This document shows, piece by piece, positions 1-13,597 of a stretch of DNA of 64,000 bases; the first letter of the stretch is position 1; every line of letters begins with the position of its first letter. Source of the stretch: Lateolabrax maculatus. Lineage: Eukaryota; Chordata; Actinopteri; Acropomatiformes; Lateolabracidae. The stretch is from positions 27,510,001-27,574,000 of the forward strand of contig CM062196.1 of assembly GCA_031216445.1 (NCBI GenBank). The letters are read 5' to 3'. The notes under the pieces are model-generated. The model was not told where the DNA came from. It made no database searches and was given only the letters and a program-made list of their open reading frames with translations. The translations under genes were made by a program, and so were the position numbers.

Positions 1-45
1 TATCAATTAAACAGCATCTCAAAAATCGTGTCTTTTCTCTCTCAG

Positions 46-400
46 CCTGAAGGTCACGTGTGCTTTTATTTTATCTCGGCTAGATTATTGTAATTCATTG
101 TATTCAGTTGGGACAAAACTCCGCTGCTTTGGCTTTTAACAAATACTAGAAAACAATATCATATCACCCTGTTCACTGGTTACCAATCGGTTTTAGAATT
201 GATTGATATTGCTCCTCCCCTATGAGCCAGAGTGCAGCCTCAGATCCACTGGCTATTCCCATCCTGGCTCAAGACTAGAGGTGTTTTGGAGGATCAGTGA
301 AAAAGGCTGGCTGCTCTCTGTTACAATCACGGAGTGTGCACCTATTAGAGCGCACTCACTATGTTCCCCAAGACTTGTTGCAAAGGATGATGTCCGAGAC
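46..400 (+). mobile_element. LINE reverse transcriptase C-terminal relic (L2-like)
   Basis: Translation from position 46 gives FILSRLDYCNSLYS, the conserved SRLDYCN block found after the palm of L2/CR1-type LINE reverse transcriptases. Further on, with frame breaks, come a LVTNRF-like remnant of the LHWLPVxFRIDFK block and a YEPE..LRST stretch. Stop codons and frameshifts show it is dead. Its 5' part lies beyond the window edge. Confidence 0.75.
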
Positions 401-3400
401 AGCTGATGTCTTTACTGCACTTTAATGCTCTCTGAACTTGGTGTGTGTGGTTCTGAAAGATCAGACAATACAGGGTAGCCATTTATAACAGCTAGATAAC
501 AATTGCAACAACAGCCAACAAATAGCTTACAGCTTGGATTCAATAATATATATATAACGTAATATAACGACCATGTATCCAGTAAGTAAACATCACAATT
601 TATGTGTCTCTGGACACACACATGAAGCTGCAAGTCAGTGACATCTTTTAAATCACTTCTCAAAATGTATCTTTAAAAAAAAAGCCTTTTAATAATTAAC
701 CAATCAACTGACACACCTGGTGTGTATTAGCTGTTGTTTCTTTACACCTTTGCCCCTAATGATGGTGCTTAAAACACCAAATATGCCTCTGTCACATTGT
801 GCCTCATCACCACATCCATGCAGTGTACACTAACAGCATTAGACTGCTTAACGTCTTGAGCGGTGGAGCTTAAAACGGGTTTATATATGCAGTTTATTTC
901 AAAAGGACAGCATAAATTAACTGTAAATGGTTAATAATAAAGATAAATGTGCTATTCAAATGGCTAATCTTCATCTGTAATCCCCAGAAAAATGTTCCAT
1001 TGTCAGAATCTAAAATTAAAGCAGTTCTTGAAATATTAATAATCAGTAAAGATAATATCTTCAAACCCAATGCTACACAATCAGGTACTTCTTTATACAT
1101 GAAGCACAGAAACATACAACAGAGCAAGCAACACATTTTATTCTTCATTTATGATTTTGATAAGTATTTTGTCATATATGTCAGTGGCATCAATTGATCT
1201 GACGCCTCCCATTATTATGCCTTGTTTTACACTTTAATTGCCACAGGATTTGCTTTTTAGGTTGATGCTGATGTTGACATTTGCCAGTGTAAAAAATCTG
1301 GTAACAATATATTTATTATATTTCTATAAAAAAAATTATGAAGACATAATTTAAACAAAATTTTTTTACATTTCTCTTAAAGAATTGTAATGAAGATATG
1401 TACTTAGTGGGACAGTTTGAAAATGAACTTACTCTGCTGGACAAGCTATGCAATGGAGACATAGTTATTTTGACATTTATGAACTATGTTATTTATTTGT
1501 GGACATAAATTATTATACAGCATGTCTGTGATGATGTCTGATATCAGCTGATATATCACCCTTGATGATTTATTAGTTGGCTTCTACTCATAATATCTAA
1601 TTAGTTCCACTAATAGTAAGACATTTTGTTTTGGTAGGTGAGCACAGTAGGTCACAGTACCAAGACACATTTGGTCCACTTTAGGTATAAAGTTAGGAAT
1701 GGTTTGTTAAGAATCGGAGTGATGAAGCTCAATTGGATTGCCTGAGAAGACAATTCAAGGGACAGAAGTTCCCTCAGGCCTTAATGTATTTTTAAAGAAG
1801 CTCATCTATCATAGTCAGAGATTTATTTTCTTAGATCTGGACTTGTAACAGCTGTTCTCAGGTGAGCAGTGAGTGGGGTAATTTGGCAGCGGTCTTCTGA
1901 TTTAACCATTCTTTGCAGAAATACTGTGAGGATTAAACAAAATTACTTACGCTTGCAAATACTCAGGGGTTGTTTAAAATTGCATGGAGCCTAAGTCTCA
2001 TAATTGCATGATTTCAATTTCCTGGAGGGACTAACTTAGTTTTCCTCATCAGCAACATTTTTAATACCTAAATGACGAAATAGGTCATTCGTCATAACCT
2101 TCCAAAATCCTTACAAGTCAACATCTAAAATCAGCCAGATCTGCCACCTCATAGTTCAAGTTTGGTTATGTTTAGGCAGCTAAAGGTGCTTGGTTAAGGT
2201 TAGGGAAAGATAGTGGTCATAGTAAAAAGGAGACATGAGGATAACAGTGGCCTCCAGTGTCATACACTTTAATCATCCCACCCTCCTCCCTAAGAAACAG
2301 CTTTGCAGGGGTCAATTGTCAGAAAATTGTAAACCTGGGTCATTTTAAGCATTTGAACAAATGACAGATGCTGGTGCTTTTCTGCTCTCTGTGCTCTCAT
2401 TCAAACAAGTTGGAAGTTCCCCCATGCCTACTAACTTCACTATTTAATGGAAATTTAGTGTGAGGCTCTAACTGGTCTCCATTTATTAAAGCCTGTATGT
2501 AGAAGGTGTGCAAGGTACATGTGTCTTATCTTACACATTTACAACAAGCTTAAGAAGCATTTTTTTTCTCTTTCTTGATCTGATGTGTTTTCACATCTTT
2601 GAGTCCAACATCATATTACCTGACTTGTTTGCCTGTGTTAATGATTGGGTTTCAGTAGTTCCCTATAGTTAGCACTCTAATGTTGGTTCTCCCCTCTCTA
2701 TGAGGAATACCTTTGTGGACAGGCAGCAGACAGAACTGAATGCCACAGATAAAAGTGACGGAATCCAGTGCAGTGTTTTTCAACTCTCCCCGCCTTCTGC
2801 TTTTGTTTCCCCGCCTAAGTACAGGCTATTATGTTACAGATGGGATTACATAAATGGTGAGCATAATACACCTGGACCTCATGTTCACACACCAACAATA
2901 TATTATGAAACTTTAGACAAAGCAGCCCTCAAATCCCGCCTGGAATCTGTGGTTCTCTCACGACCCAGGCAACAGAGGGGAATGGACTCACAGGTCATTA
3001 AAGGGAGTTACCTTGGTTTTTGTCAATGCCATGGGTGTGTTTTCCTCATCAGCTACTTGTTTGAATGTGGGAATTTCTATGATGGGGTCTAGGATTAAAT
3101 TGAAAATGGCAAGCTGCTGTACTGTTTGTATTACTAAGTGGAGAGTGGAGGGCCCTGCCAGCAGCAGGCCGGCTGATTGGTTTCTGTCTTAGGGGGACTC
3201 CTGGATTGAATGAGAAATACTGGCACTAACAAGCTGTCTCCTAAGTAGCCATGGAACAAATGCAGAACATTTTTCCTTACACTGTGAGTGGTGGTGAAAT
3301 ATAATAGGAACTGAAATTCACATTTCTGAGTTATATCTAACTAAAAGGATGTTTCAAAGTTCGAGTTAGACTTCTGCCAGTTTCTGTGTAACAATGTTGG

Positions 3401-4429
3401 TATGAATGAGCTCCCTCAGCAGCATTCATTATCAGTATCATATTAAGAGAAGACAGTTAGCAGCCCAGTGACAGATGGAAAAACTATTGTTCCTGCTCAG
3501 GGGAATTTGGCACAAATCTGACATTTGCAGATTTTTCTGGCGATATAGTTTTACAAACAGAATGTTAAACCAGAAATCAGTGATGAAAAGTGCCCGGTCA
3601 GACAAGAATGTAGTACGTTAAAATGAATATGCCCATCTTCACAACATAGGTGATACCAGAAGCTTGGTGACTACTGATGATTTGTAAGGTTGGTTGTCAA
3701 ACTTCTGGTCCATGCGAATGTGAGTCGGATCTGGATCCGCTCCAAAATTTGGCCCACTCCTGTCATGATCCATGTCAACATTAAGCTGATTTTGCAATTC
3801 TGTCAGGAACTGTAAATAACACACACACACACATACACATCTCAAACACTGTCAACTTTGCATTACAAATGGAATAATTGACCGAATGACAGTCATAAAC
3901 ATACATAAAGAGTCCTTCATGGTCATTACAGGTGTCATGTCATGGTAATGAGTGTCATGTCAGTCTTATAAAATAACTTTAAATAAAGTAAAACTAAAGT
4001 AAACTCAGTATATTGCAAATATCTTGCTGTGGTTTATCATGTTTTACTTATTCCTTACTGAATATATTCCACATTTTCAGCATATTTCCATTCATAGTAA
4101 TTTTCAAATATATAGTATCTTAGTCTATGACTGATTGTTATAATTTGACCTTGATGAGTTTTGTGTTTGTTATAAGTTATATTTTCAAACAAAATGATTA
4201 AGCAAATAAATACAAATATAAACTTATTCCTTCAAGTTTGATCCATTTTTACCTAATTTTTGTAAAAATGGATCACAGAAGGGCATTTAGGCTTTCATTT
4301 ACTACAAATGTAGCATAAAAAAAATGTTGGTAGCAATTTTGTAATTATTAAATAATAGAATTAAATGGCCAATTGAGTTTAAACAAAAAATATTCTAAAC
4401 ATATACAATAGTGGGCTTTAAAGTTCACT

Positions 4430-4876
4430 CTTGACCACAGACTGTATAAAAAGAAGTGGACGTAATCACCATGATGTCACCCATTGGTTTTTGGACTGCT
4501 GGCATTTTGTCCATCACCATCTTGGTTATTTGGAGCCAGTAGTGACGTTATTTGGACGAGAGAGTAGCACTGCCTCTATCCTGATTGGCAGTCTCCGTGG
4601 AAGCAACTTGCCCCAACCCTAAAACATACACTGATTTATTGTCTATTTTACTCGAACTGGGACCATAATTTACAAAATCAACATCCTGCTGTACTGAAGA
4701 ACACTTGAAACTAGTGAGTGAGACCATAAATTCTCGAAAATGTTTACTGATATCAAGTGAGAAGTTGGGTAATTTTCTCATTGACTTCCATACAACCTGA
4801 CTTTTTTCTGCAACCAGGGGTGTCACCCCTCTCTGGCCGTTAGAAATAATGCAGGTTTAAGGCACTTCTGCTTTGG
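4430..4876. repeat. teleost dispersed repeat
   Basis: The stretch begins near GACTGTATAAAAAGAAGTGG and includes ATGATGTCACCCATTGG, ATCTTGG and TTTGGACGAGAG. It then has GAACACTTGAAACTAGTGA and GGCACTTC near its end. I recognise this arrangement from many fish genomes as a high-copy interspersed repeat, probably a non-autonomous DNA element. The superfamily cannot be fixed from the sequence alone. Confidence 0.6.
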
Positions 4877-5627
4877 CAAAAAAACTCAAAATACTCAAAA
4901 GGTCCACTTTTTTGTTGTTCCTGAAACTTTGGCTGGACTTGGTGGTGGTGGTGGAAGGGGTAGCATAACCCCTGTTTCAGTTCAGATATGGTATCTAGTG
5001 TTGGATCTGACTGTCCTTCTTGATGTTTCTCCGCCCACCCACAAGTTGATGACCTTTGATAGCTTTGACCCTGGATAGGCCTACTACCCACAGACGACAA
5101 CCTATTTTGGTCACGTGATAACAACTAAATCTCCTCCAAAACAACTGAGCAACACCAAGGATGCCAAAAGGTGTGACTGAAAGCTTCAGAAACACCATGT
5201 ATCTTGTGTTTCGTGATGAGAATTTTTTGCCAGACAATTAAATAGTTAAAACTTCCAACTCTAACAATGAATTCCAAGTTAAAGCTGCAAGCAGCAACAC
5301 TTGCTATTAGTTGTACTCACAGTATCAGCAGCAGTACTGTAGTTTATCATTGTAATACCTAACCCATCTACTAGACAATAATTATGATTTCATAAGACCA
5401 GTCTTTCTTACTGATTTCATGCCCTTATTACAGGCAACACTTTCGCCAGCTGGCCTTGTTTCCTGCTTTCTCTCAAACTGAAGGCCGCCCACCTTCCCAC
5501 CTTGTAAATGGGTAAAGGACTGGAGACTGAGGGCAGTTGTGTTGCAGGGTGATGGAGTGTACTGGGCCAAGGAATCAACAGGCATGCTTCACAGTTATTA
5601 TATCACATAAGTCTACGCCCTGTGCTC

Positions 5628-5648
5628 CCCCCCCCCTCCCCCCCCCCC

Positions 5649-5686
<38 letters not shown>

Positions 5687-5690
5687 ACAC
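5628..5690. repeat. poly-C tract followed by (CA)n microsatellite
   Basis: C runs at about 5629-5649 lead into an uninterrupted CA tract from 5652 to 5680, with a short impure extension. Confidence 0.97.
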
Positions 5691-6128
5691 CATGCAAGTG
5701 GATGTTCCATGTAATTATTCTCATCCATCACCCATACAGGCTCCACAGGCCAGGCAGAGACTGCCTTCATTTGCTCTCACTGCACATAGATTTGATGGCA
5801 ACGCTGGAGGTAACCAGCAGTTCGGGTTGTGCTGCATACCACAATTTTGGGTTCCATATCAGTATGGGTACCATCATGTTACTTTATACCAAGTCAAACA
5901 ATGTCCATTAATGTCACACTCAAATACCTTAAAGCTGAGGTAGGTAACTTTGGAGAAACCAGCAAGAGAAGCTAGATTTTGAAAGAATCCAACTGATAAA
6001 ATCCCACCCCTCCCTTCATGTCTCCCTCCAAAGCCTCCACCAGAGAGCAGAGACACATATATTGTAACCATGACATATACATATGTCATATGTACATAAA
6101 CGATGAGCTGTGTCTCTCTCCAACACTC

Positions 6129-6975
6129 TCTCACATAGACATTAGACATATTTTATGTATATACGTCACATAGACATATTGCATATACATACAGTCATAT
6201 TTTAATGTATATATTTCACATAGACATACATATTTCATGTATATATGTCACATAAGCTGTTTTCACATATGATGTCTGGAAAATCAGGTCTGGACTATGT
6301 GCAGAGTTACCCTTTTGAACATGTAGCACACGGCAGGACACAGGTTTACACTTAATGGAAAAAGTTTGGTTTAGGCAAGGGGTGCAAGAGGCAGGACGTG
6401 ACGCAAAAATCGCTGTGTTTTGTAATTCAGTGTTTTACGATTTTCACCAGATATAAAACAGCTTTTATTTTACAAGTAATTACAGGAAGTCCTCTCTCCC
6501 ATTAACGCTAGCTATTGCAACTTTTGGCTGGCTGCGTTTATCCAGCTCCAGCTGCATTTATAAAATACAGTGGCTCAGCAGACTGCTGAAAGTCAACATG
6601 CCCACTCGCTCGCCATGAATTGTCCAGACAGTTACCTGCTGCATTCACACATGGGCTCACTCTGACATTAAGTGGACTTTGTACTAGGGAGCTGGCTGGT
6701 TAAGGTTCAATTAAAGTCCGCTCCAACTGATTCAGACATATGCAATCACACATTAATTTCAGGGTAGCAGTGCCTGTGTGAAAGGGGATATAGGCATACT
6801 GTATATACATACATACATATTTTATGAATATATGTCACATAGACGTGCTGTATATACATACAGACATATTTCATGTATATATGTCTTAGACATACTGTAT
6901 ATACATACAGACACTTTATATATATGTCACATAGACATACTGTATATACATACAGACATATTTTAAGGATATATG
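6129..6975. repeat. AT-rich minisatellite in two blocks
   Basis: Units built from CACATAGACATAC, TGTATATACATACAGACATA and TTTCATGTATATATGT recur at about 6129-6250 and 6791-6975. They are separated by about 540 bp of unrelated sequence. Open frames on both strands here are repetitive products of the array and are not genes. Confidence 0.85.
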
Positions 6976-9900
6976 TGAGATAGTGTTGGGAAAAGGAGCG
7001 CAGAGCATCGTTGTCATCTCTAACTGTATCCAACTACTTCATGTCTCATTCACATGGAAGAAAACAGCAAACAACCAACATGGTTATTGTCAGTACTCAC
7101 AGCTGTCAAGCTAGAATGTTTGTATTGGGACATTTTATTGAAAATTGAGTTTGATGCAGTAACTTATTGCTGGCTGGGTAGCAAGAGCTAGCTGCAGTAA
7201 CGTTAGATATCAGGACGGTCAGGGTTGCCAACTTTGGGTACCTGGCTAGAGGGACATTTTGATGCCATAGGCTTAATCTCATGTATGTGCATGTGCACTT
7301 AATCACGTGCACATATTTACATACCTACATACTCAATTCACCATCAGGGTTTAAAACCAAGTGGTTTTGATGCCTAAACCCAGTCTCCTGGGTGAAAATC
7401 CTGTGTTTGACCCATTCATCCACCATGATCCACTTCCTATGTGAACTTTGTCACTCTTTATACTACATCCCCTGACTTCCTAAAGGCTTTCTGGCAGAAA
7501 GCATGGCTGTCTTGCTTGAACGCTTTCTGGGCTCCCGGTTGTGAGCTTGAGCAATTGACCAATAAGATAAGCATTGCGCACCAATGAGAGAGTCATTTAA
7601 GAGCTTATACATATAAAATCTGGGATCATTGTACATAACCAGTGTTTGCTTGGTTTAACCATTGCTATTCAAAACCATCCTGGTCATCTCTTTTGCTGTC
7701 ACAATGTTTTGCCGTTAGAATTGTTGGACAGTGTGAGATGGAAAGCATGTGCCAGATGCCAGAGTTGGCAACCGTGGGAGGACTCATGCACAATGAGTGC
7801 ACAGGCAGAGTGTGCGCAGGTAGACAGGTACATAGGTAGACAAGAAAGTAGTTTATTCGGGCCTAAAGAAATGCTTGGACTGGCTTATTACAGGCCTGCG
7901 ACAGCCACAGATACCAGATTTTTTTCTTTCTTGTGTCAGAGCATTTGATTTAGTAATTGCTCTCAAGCTGTAAAGATAATTTCAACTAATAGAACAATGT
8001 GTACCTGTAGACAAAGACAAAATGGACATCCATCAATATTCAGAATATTTTTGAGTTTTGATGGAATAGAGGTGATTGAGCCACAAATGTATGCAGCTGT
8101 TCCCCAAACAGCAGTTTTCAGATATTCCCTCCTGTGACTGTTCTTATGAAAATGATTAAGACCTGGGAAGCTTTGAATTGCTGCAACCAGCTTCTCTATT
8201 TTGCAATTTGGTGTCAATCGTATGGTGACATTTGGGCATGGGTCTCTATGGAGTGATCCGCCGCCAGCTAAGACATTTAGCTCACTATCATTCATTAAGA
8301 ACTTGGTTGGAGTCTGATGCTTAGCCTATCATGCATCTCACACTTCTTTTAGCCTTGGGCTCTGGGACTGGGTGCTTTCTTTCACTGCTTTGTCTAGTCT
8401 AGTGAATCTCAGTGGAAATCTCTTATTTCTACAAATAATAACCACATCTAACATATTTATCTGCTTAATGGAAGACTTAATCAACCAAGGGCATCCCAGT
8501 GTTTTGGAAATCCTACAACACTTGCAGTCTGAACTGTTGGCAGTTAAAGTAAATGTGTAACACAAGTACGCACCTGCCTAAGTATCAAGACTGCTTAGAA
8601 GCAAATATAACACCTAGCTAGTTAGCTCCTCGAGCATACATATATACCATTTTCTAAATGCCTTAATCTATTTTCCACACTTAGTGATCTGTTTACTTTG
8701 TAAAGTAAGGCGATTTAATGTTAACTGAAATAAAGACTGTTAATACCAAGTTCAACTGTGCAGTGATTGACAGTCAACATGTCTGATTTATTCAAAGATT
8801 CAAAATTATCTGCTGTTGTGCTCATTGACAAATATTTGGAATCAAACGGACATTTTGTCGATTTTCAACTGGCTTTGTATCATTACAATGTCGGTAGTGT
8901 ATGCAAATTAACATCGTTTACCTTACCTCCATGTTGCCTGCACCCCAGAGCTGTCCATGTTACCTGCTCATTTGCTAGCAAAAGTTATGCTGGTAAACAT
9001 GGGCAGACTTCCTCCGGCACGGCAACAAACAGTAGTAGGTTAGAATATTACAAATCTTGCTGTAGGATTATCCCTTGCTGCTTTTTGGGAAGGGGTTTAT
9101 AGTGGTCTATAGTGGTCACCTTTCAGTCTTTTTTGGCTTCTGGGGATGTTGGAAAGTATTTCTAAGTCCCCTTTTTGGCCATAAGTCACCCAGTTAATGG
9201 ATTATAGACTCACACAACATTAGACAGAGATGCTCAGGGCTGTTTGCAAGCTGCTCAGGCACTTCAACTCAATCAACTCCTGTCGGTGGGAGTTCAGTCA
9301 TATTTTTGTGAAACAAATAAGGGAAATGAGAAATAACATGCATCTGAGCAGCTGGTGATGTCCCATAACTGTTAAAGGTTCAACCGTGACCAACTTTAAT
9401 CAGCTTACAAACATCCTCACACACTGGTCAGGTTTGTGTTTACTAAGATCTACTGTTTAGGACAGTAATGGACTAATTTTTAAATTTTTTGCATTACACT
9501 CAAGGGAATCATTTCCACTGGGGACTGCGGGGACATGTCCCTCTACTTTGATTTGCTTACTAAAATGTCACAAACTAGTGTAATCTAAATATTTGGCTGC
9601 CATAATCCAGATAGAGAAGGTCTGGTAGATGATGAAAATGTTTATGAGTTAGATTTGAGCTAGGTTTCTTCTGAAACCAAATCCACACTGACAGTTGCTC
9701 TTAAGTACTATTCAATCCTTCAAGACCTCTGGTGGTGATGCTGATGCATTTTAACTTGCAAAATTGATTTACTGAAACTACAAATATCTGCATTTTGGAT
9801 TCACCCTTTTATGACTCTATGACAATATAGTTGAAGTGTTGTGACAGTTTCAGTAGCTAAGAGAGACACAAGCAGCCTGGAAAAAATGCTGTAGCTCGAG

Positions 9901-10929
9901 GATTATCAGCAGCATGCTATGCTAATGATGTGTATGAGTAAACGTGTGCGTGTATGTGTGTGTGTGTGTTGATGTCAGCCCTGGCAGCTGTACTGTGTTT
10001 GGACAGAGGAGCCTGGTGTGGCAGCTGGCTGTGACGGGAACCCCGTGGGAGCTGCTGTGGGTTCCCTCTCCTTGGTAATTAGAGTGGGCAGGATGCTGGT
10101 GTAAACACACACACACAGAAATAAACACACACTTAGAGTGAGAATCCTTTGTAGCATCCTACAATGTTAGTTTGGTTGATTTCAGCTTACTGCTGAAAGT
10201 AGGGTGACGCTATTCGCTGAACCCTATTGTTTCAATGAGTAAGAGTAATAAACAAATAGAAATTTTCTTTTCTATCCCAAAATTATTAAAGGGAAGAAAT
10301 GTGGGTTGGAAAAGTACAACTGGATTATTTTAAAGGTTTTGTCAAGTTTAGCTTTGAGCACCACACATGTTGGCAACATATTCAGAGACCGAATCAACTC
10401 GTGAAAATGCACACACGCAGCAGTTCCAAATGTAAAGTCATGGTTCTGGTAGCCTGAGACCAGTTCAATATTAAATACAGAAATAAAAGGCACACATATA
10501 AAGCTAAATAAGCTTTATGCTAACAGTATTTTGCTGGAGAAGCACATTTTTGTTATTTTCTGTTTTATCTGTTATCTCACATGCAGTCATCAGTAAAATA
10601 AGGAATAGTTTTTAGACAACAGATAACAAATCTTTTATGATTTATACCGTGTTTAACGTATATAGTGTTTATGTGACAGTCTTACAGATACACATCGTAA
10701 AATGATCAAGAAAATAAACAAGACGAGACTAAATGTCCACTTTCGTCTGTAGCAGTCTTCATAAAACATCCCAATTAAAATGTTGGCAAGCTCAACCAAC
10801 CTGCTGATGATTTTAAGGTAAATTTCGTCCTGGGGATCATGCATATCTTTATTTTTTTATTTTTTTGAGATACATTGTCATGGACGAAAGGGAAGACCTC
10901 CCATGAAAGATGACCTGAGGGGTGAACTA

Positions 10930-11155
10930 CAAGGTTCAGCTACTGCCCCCATGTTTCTGCTCCACACTCATTGCTAAAATTATAATTATTAGTCTGATAA
11001 TTATGTTGTCTCTCCTCCTGCTCTCTCTCCCCTCTCCCCTTCTCTCTTCCCCTTTCCCAACTTGGTTGAAGCAGAAGGTTGCCCACCAGTTTTTCCTCAC
11101 CACTGTCGCAAAGCGCTGCTCATGGTGGGAATTGTTGGGTCTCTTTTAAACAATG
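10930..11155 (+). repeat. dispersed repeat, same family as 28560-28866
   Basis: Shared blocks include CTACTGCCCCCATGTTTCTG, a pyrimidine-rich CTCTCTCCCC run, TCACCACTGTCGCAAAG and CTCATGGTGGGAATTGTTGG. The copy at 28.6 kb has the same blocks in the opposite orientation. It looks like the 3' portion of a retroelement common in fish; here the A/T-rich tail is missing. Confidence 0.75.
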
Positions 11156-11885
11156 TTGTCCTGATGATAGGTGTGTCAGATCATAAAACATTAATTTTTG
11201 GTTGTTGTAAGTACTCATCTCCTGGGAACCATGAATATTTATATAAAATTTCAAGGCAATCCCATTCTTTTCTATTCACAAAACCACAGCTATTACTGTG
11301 GCTATTCAATGAAAACTTTGGCTACAATTATTCAGGTCTACTCCAGGGGCTTTGCTTACCAATTTATACTTTTATATTACATGCTTTAAGCAATAAAATA
11401 GCTAGAGTACCTCAAACTCCTTCTGTCTTGTCATGCTGATGTCCCTGCCTAACCTACCAAAGAGACTTAAACAAGTCATATGAATGTACCATTTAGTCTT
11501 TGGTCAAGAATCTAATTATGTCCTCTCCTGTGGTCGTGCAGCACACTGTGGGGCAATGTGCACAGGCCTGCTGCACTGAGCTTAGCTGAGATTGAATAAA
11601 AGTACATATCCTGTTCTATCTGTCGAAACCACCTTGCTCAGAATGATGGATAGCTACTCCATCGGGCGCATAATGCTCTCTAAAGAGGAAAAATCCTCCT
11701 TCATTTTAAAGCAGCAATGCCAATTATAGTTACAGCTTCGGCTTGCCGATCAGCCCACCCTTCTGCAGAGGGCTGTGGTTCTGGAACACTGAGCATAGAA
11801 ACCCCATACTGAACACATTAAGATTGGAGGTTTACCTCACATATTCATGCCCTTCAGCAAATCCAATCTCACACCAAATAGCGCG

Positions 11886-11908
11886 CACACACACACACAC
11901 ACACACAC
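11886..11908. repeat. (CA)n microsatellite
   Basis: An uninterrupted CA tract follows GCGCG. Confidence 0.95.
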
Positions 11909-12394
11909 GTGTGCTTGCACACAGGTAATTCTTTAAGGAAACACTGCAACCTGTGAGTTAGCAATAGTCTGCAGAAAGGATGGCTGCCTTGGAGAGTGTT
12001 GATGCTTTCTGTTGAAAGAAACTTTAAACCACTTTTGAAAAGACAAAAAACTCCTAAACAGGCATTCATTTCACTATCTGAATCTTACTTTTAGATCTGT
12101 GCATAATGCATGCTTATTTCAGTCCTTAGACCCAAGTAAGCACAGATTAAAGTATTGTAGGGATTGCTTCTCCTTCTCCAATCCAGTGTGTGTTCTTGTA
12201 GAGTGGCATATTCAGTAAAGGGTCAATGCTGCTGTAGTAGCTTCTGCAGCAAAGAGATTTCAGAGTCAACTATCTGCCATCTTCCTTCACTCTTTATCAT
12301 CCCACAACAGGCCCAACACGCTACCAGGCTCACAAGCTCATACTGGCAAATTTAGCCTAAGTACATTTAGGCACAGGGAGACACAGTGACAGAA

Positions 12395-12426
<32 letters not shown>
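12395..12426. repeat. (CA)n microsatellite
   Basis: A CA tract of about 13 units with a short impure end. Confidence 0.95.
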
Positions 12427-13071
12427 ACCCACGCAAGACATGCAGTGCCTGGGTGTATCAGGCTGATAAAGAAGCAATTAAAGCCATCTGATTTTGTGTA
12501 AGAATAGCTGTTTATTCTCTGCCTAGATCTCCGCCTTACTCGCTGGTGACATTGAGAATTACTTTTTATTTATCTACTTAAACTAAGTTCTCAGTCAGAG
12601 CTCAGCAGAGGATTTAAAGCACACTCCTTTCTGCATTCTGTAATGTCATCCCTAACTTGTGGAGACTTTCTTTAACTTTCTCATCATGCTGTGAAGGCCA
12701 TCCGTCAGGAAGTTACCTGCAGTGGCATCAGAAGACATAATGACACTCTAATGATCCCCATGGGAAACAGTGCCGCAGACGAAGTAAAAGCTGAATTCTA
12801 TCTCTCTGCCTAGGTGTTGTTGCCAGTTACAACAGATTCATAGCTCACTCATTCATAACTTGATTTATAGCTCAGCAAAAGATTTAACTGTTGATTACTG
12901 TAACACACATGTATCATGCATTATGTTATCTTACGTTGTCATTTAGAGTGACAGTTGCACTGAGGAGAAGCTTTGCCATGTTAATGGTTTTGTTAAGTCA
13001 CAAAATATACATTTCTGTAGAGATTTTCCTTATTTGAACCTGCTTCATATTGTCTTTACTATCAACTACAT

Positions 13072-13582
13072 TGTGATGGAAATCTTAGAGCTGGTTCACT
13101 CTAACAAGAAGTTTCAGGAGACCGGGATGTCTTACACAGGAATATTTATTGAAGCTCGATCGAGGAGAAAAGGGAAACACCAAGTGTGAATCACAGCGTA
13201 CTGCTACCCAAATCTGAAGATGGTGTCCTGAAGCTCAGTATTTAACCCTCCCCAGAACTGATAAGTTCCGCTATATCCAAATAGGGTTATTCCTAACTCA
13301 GTCTGTCATGTGTGATGACTCTATTGGATATCAGATCCAAACAAGGAAAGACGTCAACCATTGCTGTCCTAGCAACAGCATAGCCTCTCTACAGTCTCTC
13401 TTATCCAGCGTCAACAACCAGGCACCAGCCTGTTGTGTTTAACCCTAAAAACAGAAGATATCTAGCAGACCTTGGTCTACCAGATGCCAGAGCCAACTCG
13501 GCCTTGTCTGGCAGCACTGTCTTAAGTTACCTTTAACCTACAAGAGGGAAGTTTAACATACAAGAAGGAAAATTCCTTCACA
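13072..13582 (-). mobile_element. endogenous retrovirus 3' LTR
   Basis: This 511-bp unit is bounded by TGTGATGG and CCTTCACA, an eight-base inverted pair with one mismatch and the canonical TG...CA ends. Read on the minus strand it is preceded directly by a polypurine tract (13583-13597). It then has a TTAAATA box near 13246-13238 and an AATAAA signal at 13150-13145, in the order expected for U3-R-U5. This places it as the 3' LTR of a minus-strand provirus. I did not find a matching 5' LTR, so the target duplication cannot be checked. Confidence 0.8.
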
Positions 13583-13597
13583 GTTCCCCCCTTTTTG
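13583..13597 (-). promoter_or_regulatory. retroviral polypurine tract
   Basis: On the minus strand a run of five A and six G lies immediately before the TGTGAAGG start of the LTR. This is the usual primer site for plus-strand DNA synthesis of a retrovirus. Confidence 0.75.

Noticed and set aside
6746..7033. 95-codon open frame rich in Y and V on the minus strand
   Set aside because: It is the translation of the AT-rich minisatellite and repeats with the array; no gene support.
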